From JBHIKY01 sp042139015 (GTDB lineage: Bacteria > Bacillota > Bacilli > Bacillales > Marinococcaceae): DNA of 28,599 nt. The notes under the pieces were generated by a model. The model made no database searches. It worked only from the letters and a program-made list of their open reading frames with translations, and was not told where the DNA came from. Made by a program: the position numbers and the translations under genes. This document shows positions 8,239 through 15,597 of the stretch, one piece after another. Where the stretch lies: NCBI RefSeq assembly GCF_042139015.1, contig NZ_JBHIKY010000036.1:1-28599 (forward strand), in the 5' to 3' direction. Each line of letters opens with the position of its first letter. Positions within the stretch are counted from its first letter, which is position 1.

Positions 8239-8547
8239 ATGTACGCAATTATTGAAACTGGCGGGAAGCAGATTAAGGTCGAAGAAGGCCAGACTGTTTA
8301 CGTAGAAAAGCTGAACGCAGAAGCAGGCGATGCTGTAACATTCGGAAACGTAGTCTTCGTCGGAGGCGACAATGTAAAGGTCGGTGCTCCATTCGTAGAC
8401 GGTGCAAAGGTTACCGGCAAGGTTGACAAGCACGGACGTCAAAAGAAAATTACGGTATTTAAACTGAAAAAGCGTAAAAACTACCGCCGCAAGCAGGGTC
8501 ATCGTCAGCCCTACACTAAAGTTGTCATCGACAAAATTGATGCTTAA
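8239..8547 (+). CDS. rplU: 50S ribosomal protein L21
   Basis: This 102-residue large-subunit protein binds 23S rRNA. The start MYAIIETGGKQIKVEEG and the KKRKNYRRKQGHRQPYTK stretch near the C-terminus are diagnostic of bL21. An upstream in-frame GTG at 8230 overlaps the ribosome site AGGAGG, so the ATG at 8239, 8 nt after that site, is the start. It is the first gene of rplU-prp-rpmA and follows a structured leader. In Bacillus subtilis the same trio also follows spoIVFAB. Confidence 0.98.
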   Translation: MYAIIETGGKQIKVEEGQTVYVEKLNAEAGDAVTFGNVVFVGGDNVKVGAPFVDGAKVTGKVDKHGRQKKITVFKLKKRKNYRRKQGHRQPYTKVVIDKIDA

Positions 8548-8559
8548 GGCCTGAAAACG

Positions 8560-8898
8560 ATGATTGAAGTAAATGTTGATCGAAGCAGTACAGGAGAAAT
8601 CCTCACATTTTCAATGTCCGGACACGCAGATTCCGGCCCTTACGGCTACGATCTTGTATGTGCAGGAGCATCTGCCGTTTCATTCGGAGCAGTAAATGCA
8701 ATTGCTTCTATTTGTAATGTAGAGCTTAATGTAGACATGAAAGACGAGGGAGGCTACCTTCTCTGCGCCGTGCCTGAAGAAATGAACAGGGCCGTCAGAG
8801 AACAAGTCCAGCTGCTGCTGGAAGGAATGCTCGTATCCCTCGCTACGATCGCCGAAGAATACGGTGAGTATATAACGATTGATGAATCCAGGAGGTGA
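8560..8898 (+). CDS. prp: Ribosomal-processing cysteine protease Prp
   Basis: This 112-residue protease removes the N-terminal extension of ribosomal protein L27. The catalytic histidine H22 (in SGHADSG) and cysteine C34 (in LVCAGAS) fall at the positions known from Staphylococcus aureus Prp. Its substrate is encoded by the next gene, whose L27 carries the cleavable LNLQFFA segment. The ribosome site is weak, and translation may depend on coupling to rplU, which ends 12 nt upstream. The stop codon overlaps the ribosome site of rpmA. The Bacillus subtilis counterpart is YsxB. Confidence 0.95.
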   Translation: MIEVNVDRSSTGEILTFSMSGHADSGPYGYDLVCAGASAVSFGAVNAIASICNVELNVDMKDEGGYLLCAVPEEMNRAVREQVQLLLEGMLVSLATIAEEYGEYITIDESRR

Positions 8899-8903
8899 GA
8901 CAC

Positions 8904-9188
8904 ATGTTGAAATTGAACCTGCAGTTCTTTGCTTCGAAAAAAGGGGTAGGTAGTACAAAGAACGGCCGTGATTCCATTTCTAAGCGCCTCGGTGCGAAGC
9001 GCGGAGACGGACAGCTCGTTTCGGGCGGTTCTATCCTTGTGCGCCAGCGCGGAACACGCATTTACCCTGGGGTGAACGTAGGGAAAGGCGGCGATGATAC
9101 GCTTTTCGCAAAAAGCGATGGTATCGTGAAATTTGAACGCCTTGGCAAAAAGCGCAAGCAAGTAAGCGTTTATCCAAAGGAAGCATAA
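8904..9188 (+). CDS. rpmA: 50S ribosomal protein L27 with Prp-cleavable N-terminus
   Basis: This 94-residue large-subunit protein reaches the peptidyl-transferase centre with its N-terminus after processing. The sequence begins MLKLNLQFFASKKG, with the Prp cut expected after the FFA, and continues with the invariant STKNGRDS and GGSILVRQRGT. A GTG at 8895 is in frame, but AGGAGG sits on it, so the ATG at 8904 is used. The extension is found in Firmicutes and related groups and must be removed for a working ribosome, so prp and rpmA are functionally tied. A strong terminator follows. Confidence 0.98.
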   Translation: MLKLNLQFFASKKGVGSTKNGRDSISKRLGAKRGDGQLVSGGSILVRQRGTRIYPGVNVGKGGDDTLFAKSDGIVKFERLGKKRKQVSVYPKEA

Positions 9189-9197
9189 GCCTATAGA

Positions 9198-9231
9198 AAA
9201 CGTCCAGTGCTTTGGCACCGGGCGTTTTTTT
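9198..9231 (+). terminator. Intrinsic terminator of rplU-prp-rpmA
   Basis: AACGTCCAGTGC pairs with GCACCGGGCGTT around a short TTTG loop and runs into seven or more T residues. Confidence 0.9.
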
Positions 9232-9525
9232 GCATTGTGTACCCCTATGTTCACTGGTCACTGCAGGAGGACGCTTTCCGCGGGCAGCCACGATGATTCC
9301 TCCGCATACTGATTCCGCTATTTTCCATAAAAAGCCTGGTTTTATAACTTTGCCGGACATGGGTGCCGTTAATGACCGAATTTTAAAAGAATTACGGATC
9401 TCCTGTCCGCGTCCAGACCCGGACCTTTTATTTCGTTGCGTTCCAGCGGGCTGAACGTTTACATATTTCACCAATCGGGCATAGATAACGTGATAACGAG
9501 AAATTCTACAAAGGAAGACGTATTG
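9232..9525. other. Gene-free region with a decayed REP-like repeat
   Basis: No gene is supported here. GCAGGAGGACGCTTTCCGCGG at about 9263-9283, followed by the partner-like CTGATTCCGC, resembles the REP-like palindromic elements of Bacillus genomes, but the right half is degraded. In Bacillus subtilis spo0B and obg would follow rpmA; neither is present. An upstream reading extension of the antiporter gene exists (from 9436) but has no ribosome site. Confidence 0.5.
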
Positions 9526-10485
9526 ATGACATATATCTTGTTGCTGATCGGATTTGCGCTGTTAATTAAAGGAGCTGATTTATTTGTGGACGGTGCCTCC
9601 AGCATCGCCGGACTTCTCCGGGTACCTCCGCTATTAATAGGACTTACAATTGTTGCCTTTGGGACAAGCTCGCCGGAGGCTACGGTCAGCATGATAGCAG
9701 CCGCGCAGGGAACAACAGAAGTAGCACTCGGCAACGTGGTCGGCAGCAACATTTTTAACATTACTCTTGTCGCCGGTCTCACCGCCTTTCTTTTTCCTTT
9801 AAAAGTGGAAACGGAAACGATACGAAAAGAGATCCCTTTTACCTTTCTTGCGAGTACTGCACTGCTTATCATGATGAGCGATGTTTTGCTGCAGGGCGAG
9901 GTAAACACCAATATAATATCCCGCGCGGACGGATTTATTTTCTTACTGTTTTTCACCATTTTCCTATACTATATTTATGAGGTGGCCAGAAACAGCCGCG
10001 GCAATAATACCGCAGCTCCTTCAACTGTGACAGAAAAGAAATGGAGCAGGCATGTGTTATTTACGCTGGGCGGCCTGGCTGCGATTATCTTCGGTGGTGA
10101 TCTCGTTGTCCGAAACAGCACAGAAATCGCCTACACTTTCGGCATGAGCGAAACGCTTGTCGGATTAACCATCGTCGCGGTCGGAACCTCGCTGCCGGAG
10201 CTGGTGACCTCCATAACAGCAGCGGTAAAAAAACAAAGCGAGCTGGCACTTGGCAATATTATTGGAAGTAACATTTTCAATATTCTATTTGTCCTCGGAG
10301 CTTCTGCGGTAATATCTGACCTTGTTGTCAACAGCAAGGTGTTTCTCGATGTTGGGCTGATGCTGCTGCTGACACTTGTGCTGCTATTGTTTTCGAAGAC
10401 TAATTATAGGGTTGGAAAATATGAAGGAATGATGCTGGCAGGATTTTATGTGGTTTATCTGGTGTATATTATTTTGCGGAATTAG
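9526..10485 (+). CDS. Calcium/sodium antiporter family protein (CaCA, YrbG-like)
   Basis: This 319-residue membrane protein has about ten hydrophobic segments, made of two homologous halves in opposite topology. Each half contains one alpha repeat: TIVAFGTSSPEATVSMIAAA with GNVVGSNIFNI at about 45-88, and TIVAVGTSLPELVTSITAAV with GNIIGSNIFNI at about 213-256. These GTSxPE and GNxxGSNIFN motifs form the ion-binding site of sodium/calcium (or cation/proton) exchangers. The ATG at 9526 with AAGGAAG 8 nt upstream is chosen over the longer reading from 9436. The true cation is not predictable. The next gene begins 13 nt after the stop, so the two are probably co-transcribed. Confidence 0.9.
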   Translation: MTYILLLIGFALLIKGADLFVDGASSIAGLLRVPPLLIGLTIVAFGTSSPEATVSMIAAAQGTTEVALGNVVGSNIFNITLVAGLTAFLFPLKVETETIRKEIPFTFLASTALLIMMSDVLLQGEVNTNIISRADGFIFLLFFTIFLYYIYEVARNSRGNNTAAPSTVTEKKWSRHVLFTLGGLAAIIFGGDLVVRNSTEIAYTFGMSETLVGLTIVAVGTSLPELVTSITAAVKKQSELALGNIIGSNIFNILFVLGASAVISDLVVNSKVFLDVGLMLLLTLVLLLFSKTNYRVGKYEGMMLAGFYVVYLVYIILRN

Positions 10486-10498
10486 GAGGAGCATTACG

Positions 10499-11239
10499 AT
10501 GAAAATTACTGTCGTCGGCTACTGGCATGCCTTTCCGAAAAAAGGAGAAGCTGCCTCGGGCTATTTGCTTGAACAGGATCACACGAAGGTGTTGATTGAC
10601 TGCGGGAGCGGGGTGGTTTCGAACCTGCAGCGTTATTGTAGTCTGGACGAGCTGGATGCCGTTGTTATTTCTCACTACCATAATGACCATATTTCTGATA
10701 TAGGAGCGCTTCATTATTTTCGGCTGCTTCAGCCCTATATTCAAAAAGAAAACCCCCGTGCGTTTCAAGTGTTCGGACATCAGGACGATCAGGAAGGCTT
10801 TCAGCGCCTTTCCTATCACGATATTGTAAAAGCCAAACCGTACCGGGCGGAAGAGCCGCTGCAGATCGGGCCATTCACTTTCCGTTTTTACAGAACGACT
10901 CACCCGGTGCCTTGCTATGCGATGAAAATCTCCAATGCGGAAAGCTCTATTTTCTATACCGCAGATACCGGGTATACGCCTGAGCTTGCAAAAGCAGCTG
11001 AAGGAGCAGAGCTACTGATAAGTGAATGCAGTCTGTATAAAGGACAGGACGGTTCCGCAGCCGGGCATTTAACGAGCGAGGAGGCTGGGAGACTTGCAGA
11101 CAGAGCCGGGGCTCCGCAGCTGCTGCTATCGCACCTGCCTCACTTTGGAGAGCACAGCCGGCTGAAGCAGGAAGCCAAAGCTGAATGTCCTAATACTGCA
11201 GTGGATCTTGCTTCCTCCGGCTGGAGTAAAACGTTCTAA
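10499..11239 (+). CDS. MBL-fold metal-dependent hydrolase (YhfI-like)
   Basis: This 246-residue soluble protein has the metallo-beta-lactamase fold of the RNase Z/YhfI branch. The metal motif HYHNDH (H59, H61, D63, H64) and later histidine/aspartate ligands (TTHPVPC near 139, FYTADTGYTPE near 155, LSHLPH near 216) are present. AGGAGG lies about 8 nt before the ATG. It may share a message with the antiporter upstream. Without the RNase Z exosite region it is probably not a tRNA-processing enzyme. Substrate unknown. Confidence 0.85.
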   Translation: MKITVVGYWHAFPKKGEAASGYLLEQDHTKVLIDCGSGVVSNLQRYCSLDELDAVVISHYHNDHISDIGALHYFRLLQPYIQKENPRAFQVFGHQDDQEGFQRLSYHDIVKAKPYRAEEPLQIGPFTFRFYRTTHPVPCYAMKISNAESSIFYTADTGYTPELAKAAEGAELLISECSLYKGQDGSAAGHLTSEEAGRLADRAGAPQLLLSHLPHFGEHSRLKQEAKAECPNTAVDLASSGWSKTF

Positions 11240-11257
11240 GCATTTCCAACATAGTTC

Positions 11258-11283
11258 AAAAAACACGGGGAAACACCTCGTGT
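11258..11283 (-). terminator. Terminator reading leftward, left arm of an inverted terminator pair
   Basis: ACACGGGG (11263-11270) pairs perfectly, allowing one G-U, with CCTCGTGT (11276-11283). On the minus strand the hairpin runs into six T residues. It may also give weak termination for the rightward hydrolase gene. Confidence 0.7.
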
Positions 11284-11672
11284 CTCAGGTTCTTGGTTTG
11301 CGGTGCGTCGCGGAAACTTAGTGATCAATACGAAAAATAACAAAGTCGCCCTTTTGGTGTTTATTCATAGATGGAAGAACGAAAATGTGCCCACCTGCAG
11401 GGATGAAAACAACAAAATCTACTTTTTTCTTAACTTTGAACAAATAAAATGGCTGGAAAACCACCATTTTCCAAAACATACTAAAAAAGCTGTATCAAAA
11501 GGATAAAATCTATTAACGCGTCCCAAAAATAATCCCGTATCACTATAAAAGTGGTGCGGGATAACTTGTTTTGGTGTGTAACCACCAGAACGGGGACTGA
11601 AATTTTTTAAAATGTCTGTTGATACAGCCGCTTCTACACAGCCTGAGACACGGGTAAACACCCGAGTCTTTT
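11263..11672. repeat. Non-coding element bounded by inverted CCTGAGACACG terminators
   Basis: Each end carries CCTGAGACACG followed by a hairpin and a T tract, the two copies in inverted orientation and facing outward. Inside are a second inverted pair, GCTGTATCAA (11489-11498) and TTGATACAGC (11619-11628), a G-U paired hairpin at 11534-11560, and a copy of the TGCAGGGATGAAA repeat at 11396-11413. Short open frames inside lack ribosome sites and resemble nothing I know. It may be the remnant of an insertion sequence, a MITE-like element or a small-RNA locus. Confidence 0.5.
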
Positions 11673-11675
11673 ATT
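11648..11675 (+). terminator. Terminator reading rightward, right arm of an inverted terminator pair
   Basis: ACACGGGT (11648-11655) pairs with ACCCGAGT (11660-11667) with one mismatch and runs into CTTTTATTTATT. No gene ends just upstream, so the terminated transcript must start inside the element or pass through it. Confidence 0.7.
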
Positions 11676-11900
11676 TATTAAAATGCAGCGGCTGTTATTT
11701 AAGGAAAAATTATGTGGATTACTAGGTAATGGGTAATTATAACTATTTATTTTTTAGCAAATGTTATTTTTATAAAATTTACTATGAAAAATATCACAGA
11801 TAAGCCGATAATATAGAAAGCAGGGCATGTACATAGAGCACGGCCCGATAATTAAGCCGGCGGGACCTTCTGCCATTGGCTGGCAATGGGAGTTGTTTAT
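11676..11900. other. Leader region of the chemotaxis operon
   Basis: This gene-free, AT-rich stretch holds the sigma-D-like promoter at 11786-11811. A small hairpin, CCATTG (11873-11878) with CAATGG (11884-11889), touches the GGGAG ribosome site of cheA and could affect its translation. Confidence 0.5.
11786..11811 (+). promoter_or_regulatory. Sigma-D (motility) promoter for cheA-cheW-cheY-cheX
   Basis: GAAA (11786-11789), a 14-nt spacer and GCCGATAA (11804-11811) match the sigma-D consensus TAAA-N14/16-GCCGATAT at 3 of 4 and 7 of 8 positions. Sigma-D drives motility and chemotaxis genes in Bacillus, which fits the genes downstream. Confidence 0.75.
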
Positions 11901-13922
11901 ATGAACCATTCAGAGTACCTGGATGTATTTATTGAAGAAAGCCAGGAGCATCTTCAAGCGATAAATGATCATTTATTACAGCTTGAAAATGATCAGCGCA
12001 ATTTATCCATAGTCGGAGAAGTATTCCGCTCCGCTCATACGTTAAAAGGGATGGCAGCCACGATGGGATATGAGGATCTGGCCCATTTAACACATAACAT
12101 GGAGAATGTGCTGGATTTGCTTCGAAATGAAAAGCTTGATCCATCTACAGAAGTAATCGACATTGTATTTGAAGCTGTGGATGACCTCGAGGAGATTGTG
12201 ACAGACATTGCCGGAGGCGGAGAAGGGAAACGGGACATCTCAAATGTTACCGCCCGTCTCGAAGCAGTTCAGCAGGGTGATGGAGCACCAGCTTCAGAGG
12301 CTGCCGCGACTGCAGAAGTAACTTCACCTTCTCAAAGAGCCGGGTTACAGGAAAACTATGATCAATATGAATTAACAGTCATTCAACAGTCTGCCGAGCA
12401 GGGTTATCATGCTTATCAGGTGGAAATTTCACTTGATGAACAAACAATGCTGAAGGCCGCCCGTGTATTTATGGTGTTTGAGGTTTTGGAACAGATCGGA
12501 GAAGTAATAAAATCCAATCCCCCTGTAGAAGCCCTTGAAAACGAAGATTTTGAGCAGCATTTTCTTGTGACAGTGCTTTCGAAAATTGATGCTGCCGAGA
12601 TTGAACAGCGTATATTCAAAGTTTCAGAAATTTCCCATGTAGACATTCAAGTAGTCGAGGTCGAGAAGTACAAGCAAACACAAGAGCCGAGGGTGGAAGA
12701 AGCACCTAAAACTCGTTCTGCCGGCCAAAGCAGTGAGACAGGAAAGAAATCGGCCGGTAAGAAGCCGAGTGAAGGGAATAAAACAATCCGCGTAAATATT
12801 GAACGGCTCGATGTCCTGATGAATCTTTTTGAAGAGCTTGTCATTGACCGCGGCCGTCTCGAACAGATTTCAAGTGAATTAAAGAACAGCGAATTAAACG
12901 AAACGGTAGAACGGATGTCTCGTATCTCCGGCGATCTCCAGGAAATCATTCTGAATATGCGGATGATGCCCGTTGACCAGGTTTTTAATCGTTTTCCGCG
13001 GATGGTCCGAAGCTTATCCAAGGATCTGGGAAAACAGGTAAAGCTTGATATTTCCGGAGCGGAGACAGAGCTTGACCGCACTATTATCGATGAAATTGGA
13101 GATCCGCTGGTTCATCTGATTCGCAATTCGATTGATCACGGTATCGAAAGCCCCGAGAAGCGAAGACAGGCGGGAAAAGTAGAAGAAGGAACCGTACTGC
13201 TTAAAGCGTATCACAGCGGAAACCATGTTTTTATTGAAATCGAAGATGATGGAGCCGGTATTCATAAAGAAAAAGTGATTCAAAAGGCACTCGAAAATAA
13301 AGTCGCGACAGAAGAAGAAATAGAGAAAATGTCCAATCAACAGATCTACAGTCTTCTTTTTTCTTCTGGCTTCAGCACGGCTGAGCAGATTACGGATATC
13401 TCCGGGCGCGGTGTAGGGCTCGATGTTGTGCGTAACACGTTTGAGTCGCTGGGCGGAGTCGTATCCGTTGATTCAGAATTAGGAAAAGGCTCCCGATTTT
13501 CAATACAGCTTCCACTGACACTTTCAATTATCGATGTCATGCTTGTTGAAATTGGGCTCGAAAAATACGCCGTACCGCTGACTTCTATTGTAGAAACGGC
13601 GATTGTCAACAAAAATGATGTGTACAGTGCCCACAGCCAAAAGGTAATTGATTTTCGAGGAAAGGTCGTCCCGCTAGTTTTCCTGAGTGAGACCTTTGAA
13701 GTGCCACGAGAGGAAACGGATGATGAATTTTATTCTCTTGTAATTATTAATAAGGGAGATAAGGTAGCGGGCCTTGTAGTGGATTCATTAATCGGGCAGC
13801 ACGATATCGTTTTAAAATCTCTCGGTAATTACTTAAGCAATGTGTTCGCGATTTCTGGCGCCACTATCTTAGGAGACGGACAGGTGGCTTTGATTATTGA
13901 CACCAATTCCTTAATCAAATGA
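11901..13922 (+). CDS. cheA: Chemotaxis histidine kinase CheA
   Basis: This 673-residue cytoplasmic kinase couples chemoreceptors to CheY. The P1 phosphotransfer domain (about 1-105) has the phospho-acceptor H46 in RSAHTLKG. A P2-like CheY-binding domain fills about 155-260 after an Ala/Ser-rich linker. A basic linker at about 262-295 leads to the P3 dimerisation helices (about 296-360). The P4 catalytic domain holds the N-box (LIRNSIDHGIE), G1 (EDDGAGI) and G2 (GRGVGLDVV). A P5 CheW-like domain covers about 540-673. An ATG at 11886 is in frame, but the GGGAG site favours 11901. The next start overlaps or nearly abuts the stop. cheB, cheR, cheC and cheD are absent, unlike the Bacillus fla/che operon. 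Confidence 0.96.
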   Translation: MNHSEYLDVFIEESQEHLQAINDHLLQLENDQRNLSIVGEVFRSAHTLKGMAATMGYEDLAHLTHNMENVLDLLRNEKLDPSTEVIDIVFEAVDDLEEIVTDIAGGGEGKRDISNVTARLEAVQQGDGAPASEAAATAEVTSPSQRAGLQENYDQYELTVIQQSAEQGYHAYQVEISLDEQTMLKAARVFMVFEVLEQIGEVIKSNPPVEALENEDFEQHFLVTVLSKIDAAEIEQRIFKVSEISHVDIQVVEVEKYKQTQEPRVEEAPKTRSAGQSSETGKKSAGKKPSEGNKTIRVNIERLDVLMNLFEELVIDRGRLEQISSELKNSELNETVERMSRISGDLQEIILNMRMMPVDQVFNRFPRMVRSLSKDLGKQVKLDISGAETELDRTIIDEIGDPLVHLIRNSIDHGIESPEKRRQAGKVEEGTVLLKAYHSGNHVFIEIEDDGAGIHKEKVIQKALENKVATEEEIEKMSNQQIYSLLFSSGFSTAEQITDISGRGVGLDVVRNTFESLGGVVSVDSELGKGSRFSIQLPLTLSIIDVMLVEIGLEKYAVPLTSIVETAIVNKNDVYSAHSQKVIDFRGKVVPLVFLSETFEVPREETDDEFYSLVIINKGDKVAGLVVDSLIGQHDIVLKSLGNYLSNVFAISGATILGDGQVALIIDTNSLIK

Positions 13923-13939
13923 TAAAGGGGGCAGAAGTG

Positions 13940-14407
13940 ATGGCCAATGCTGCAGAAGAGAAAAAAGATTTAAAGATTATTGTATTTCAGCTGAAGGACC
14001 AGGAATATGCGATGGAAGTTGAATATGTGCAGTCGATTGAACGGATGCAGTCCGTCACACGTATACCAGGGGTGCCTTCCTACATAGTCGGAGTAATGAA
14101 TTTGCGGGGAGTAATTACTCCTGTCATCGATCTGCGGTCCCGTTTTGGTATTGAAAAAAAACCATACGACGAAGCGACGCGGATCCTCGTACTCTCCAAA
14201 GACAGCAATGAGATCGGATTCATTGTAGACGGCGCCAATGATGTACTTGATATTCCCGTCTCCAGCATTGAACCGACGCCGGAAGTGGTAGGTGGAGTTG
14301 CAGAGGAATACTTACGTGGAGTGGTAAAAATTGAAGATCGCTTATTCACCCTGCTTCATCTTGATAAAATTTTACAAAAACAAACGGACAAAGCAGTAGA
14401 ACTATAG
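13940..14407 (+). CDS. cheW: Chemotaxis coupling protein CheW
   Basis: This 155-residue adaptor links receptor tips to CheA. A single CheW domain fills about 15-150, with the typical VFQLKDQEYAMEVEYVQSIE, PGVPSYIVGVMNLRGVITPVIDLR (split here across about 45-70) and GFIVDGANDVLDI stretches. An ATG at 13919 overlaps the cheA stop in frame, but AAAGGGGG at 13924-13931 gives correct spacing to the ATG at 13940, chosen here. No CheV-type receiver domain is attached. cheY begins 15 nt after the stop. Confidence 0.95.
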   Translation: MANAAEEKKDLKIIVFQLKDQEYAMEVEYVQSIERMQSVTRIPGVPSYIVGVMNLRGVITPVIDLRSRFGIEKKPYDEATRILVLSKDSNEIGFIVDGANDVLDIPVSSIEPTPEVVGGVAEEYLRGVVKIEDRLFTLLHLDKILQKQTDKAVEL

Positions 14408-14422
14408 GAGGCTATGAAAAAC

Positions 14423-14782
14423 ATGCCATCAGTATTAATCGTAGACGACGCATCCTTTATGAGAATGATGATTAAAGATATTTTGTCAAAAAATGAATTT
14501 GTAATTGCCGGAGAAGCATCAAACGGGGAAGAAGCAGTAACCATGTATAAAGATTTACAGCCGGATCTCGTTATGATGGATATTACGATGCCGGAAAAAG
14601 ACGGAATTGCCGCTTTAAAAGAAATAAAAAATAACGATCCGGCTGCCCAGATTATTATGTGCTCAGCAATGGGGCAGCAGTCGATGGTAATCGACGCCAT
14701 CCAGGCAGGGGCCAGGGACTTTATCGTAAAGCCGTTTCAGGCAGACCGTGTCATGGATGCTATCAACAAAGTACTTGGATAA
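14423..14782 (+). CDS. cheY: Chemotaxis response regulator CheY
   Basis: This 119-residue single-domain receiver is phosphorylated by CheA and acts on the flagellar switch. The acidic pocket D8/D9, the phospho-acceptor D53 (MMDITMPEKDG), the switch threonine/serine region (MCSAMGQQSMV) and the lysine in FIVKPF are all present. It closely matches my memory of Bacillus subtilis CheY, including MRMMIKDIL and QSMVIDAIQAGA. AGGAGG at 14406-14411 is too near the ATG at 14414 and favours the ATG at 14423. In Bacillus subtilis cheY sits among flagellar switch genes; here it is in the middle of a che-only operon. Confidence 0.96.
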   Translation: MPSVLIVDDASFMRMMIKDILSKNEFVIAGEASNGEEAVTMYKDLQPDLVMMDITMPEKDGIAALKEIKNNDPAAQIIMCSAMGQQSMVIDAIQAGARDFIVKPFQADRVMDAINKVLG

Positions 14783-14796
14783 GAAAGGAACCTGTT

Positions 14797-15276
14797 ATGA
14801 CAGCGACACCAAATATGGAAGCAGGGCATGTAAATGCGATTTCACTCGCAGCATCAGACATTATTCACAGCCATTTAGGGCTGCAGGCGCGTATGGAGAA
14901 GCCGTATATTTCAGGCAGTGATGTGCTCTCCTCGGATATTTCAGTCGTCATGGGAATCAATGGAAGTCTAGAAGGTCAAATTATTTGTACAATGGAAGCT
15001 TCGACGGCCTGTTCTATCGTCGGAAGCATGATGGGGGGAATGACGATAACCGAGCTGGATGACATGGGCTGGAGCGCCATCCAGGAATTCGGAAATTGGG
15101 TAGCAGGACGAGCAGCCTCCGAGCTGGAAAAATCAAATGAAACGGTCGACATCACTCCGCCAGTCATCAATGAAGGACATTCACGCTTTCGAATAGCCTC
15201 AAAATTTTTGACCTTCCCTTTGAACAGCAGTGCAGGAAGTATAAAGCTTCATGTTGCTGTCGCGCCGGTAAAATAA
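14797..15276 (+). CDS. CheX-type chemotaxis phosphatase domain protein
   Basis: This 159-residue protein has one CheX/CheC-like domain, which in characterised relatives dephosphorylates CheY-P. The catalytic ExxN pattern occurs once, as E97 and N100 in IQEFGNWVAG, preceded by a helix with GSMMGGMTITELDDMGWSAI. A single ExxN copy is the CheX form; CheC and FliY usually have two. AAGAAAGGA lies about 8 nt before the ATG at 14797; a longer frame from 14659 lies inside cheY and is not used. As the last gene of the operon it provides signal termination next to cheY. The exact name within the family is uncertain. Confidence 0.85.
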   Translation: MTATPNMEAGHVNAISLAASDIIHSHLGLQARMEKPYISGSDVLSSDISVVMGINGSLEGQIICTMEASTACSIVGSMMGGMTITELDDMGWSAIQEFGNWVAGRAASELEKSNETVDITPPVINEGHSRFRIASKFLTFPLNSSAGSIKLHVAVAPVK

Positions 15277-15282
15277 CGAATT

Positions 15283-15310
15283 AGCATAATCTCAGTGATT
15301 GTGCTTTTTT
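15283..15310 (+). terminator. Intrinsic terminator of the che operon
   Basis: AGCATAATC (15283-15291) pairs with GATTGTGCT (15297-15305, one G-U) around a TCAGT loop and runs into six T residues. Confidence 0.88.
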
Positions 15311-15336
15311 CATGCTGGTTTGTACCTGGCGTACAC

Positions 15337-15386
15337 GGGGAAATAGAGCGAATCGGGTGGAAAAGCGGTCCGGGAGCGGGAAACAG
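15337..15386 (+). repeat. Direct repeat copy 1
   Basis: A 50-bp unit beginning GGGGAAATAGAGCGAAT and ending GCGGGAAACAG. It recurs 163 nt downstream with one deletion and a few substitutions. Confidence 0.85.
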
Positions 15387-15499
15387 CGAAACTTCCCTGG
15401 AAAAATCCACGGAGAGAGGGAAACCGTATTGTCAAAAGGTTAAACGCCGAGCGCTTCCGTGGAAAGCGGATCCTGAAAACGGGAAATCCCAATTAGCGA

Positions 15500-15548
15500 G
15501 GGGAAATAGAGCGAATGGGTGGAAAAGCGGTCCAGGAGCGGAAAACAG
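15500..15548 (+). repeat. Direct repeat copy 2
   Basis: A 49-bp unit that matches copy 1 except for one missing C and a few substitutions. Confidence 0.85.
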
Positions 15549-15597
15549 TGGTGCTGCCAGGGATCCGGAATACTAAATGAACATTTCCTAAGAGCAG

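Larger units (their letters stand above)
15311..15597. other. Gene-free region with G-rich direct repeats
   Basis: This spacer is unusually rich in GGGAAA and GGAAAA strings. It contains two copies of a 50-bp direct repeat and several half-copies such as GTGGAAAGCGG and CGGGAAATCCC. An open frame of 93 codons spans it but merely translates the repeat and has no ribosome site. Confidence 0.6.

Noticed and set aside
11842..11850. Second sigma-D-like -10 (CCCGATAAT) before cheA
   Set aside because: No TAAA- or GAAA-type -35 lies at 14-16 nt upstream, unlike the site at 11804.
15295..15576. Open frame of 93 codons with an internal GWKSGPGA repeat
   Set aside because: It only translates the 50-bp DNA repeat, has no ribosome site and starts inside the che terminator.
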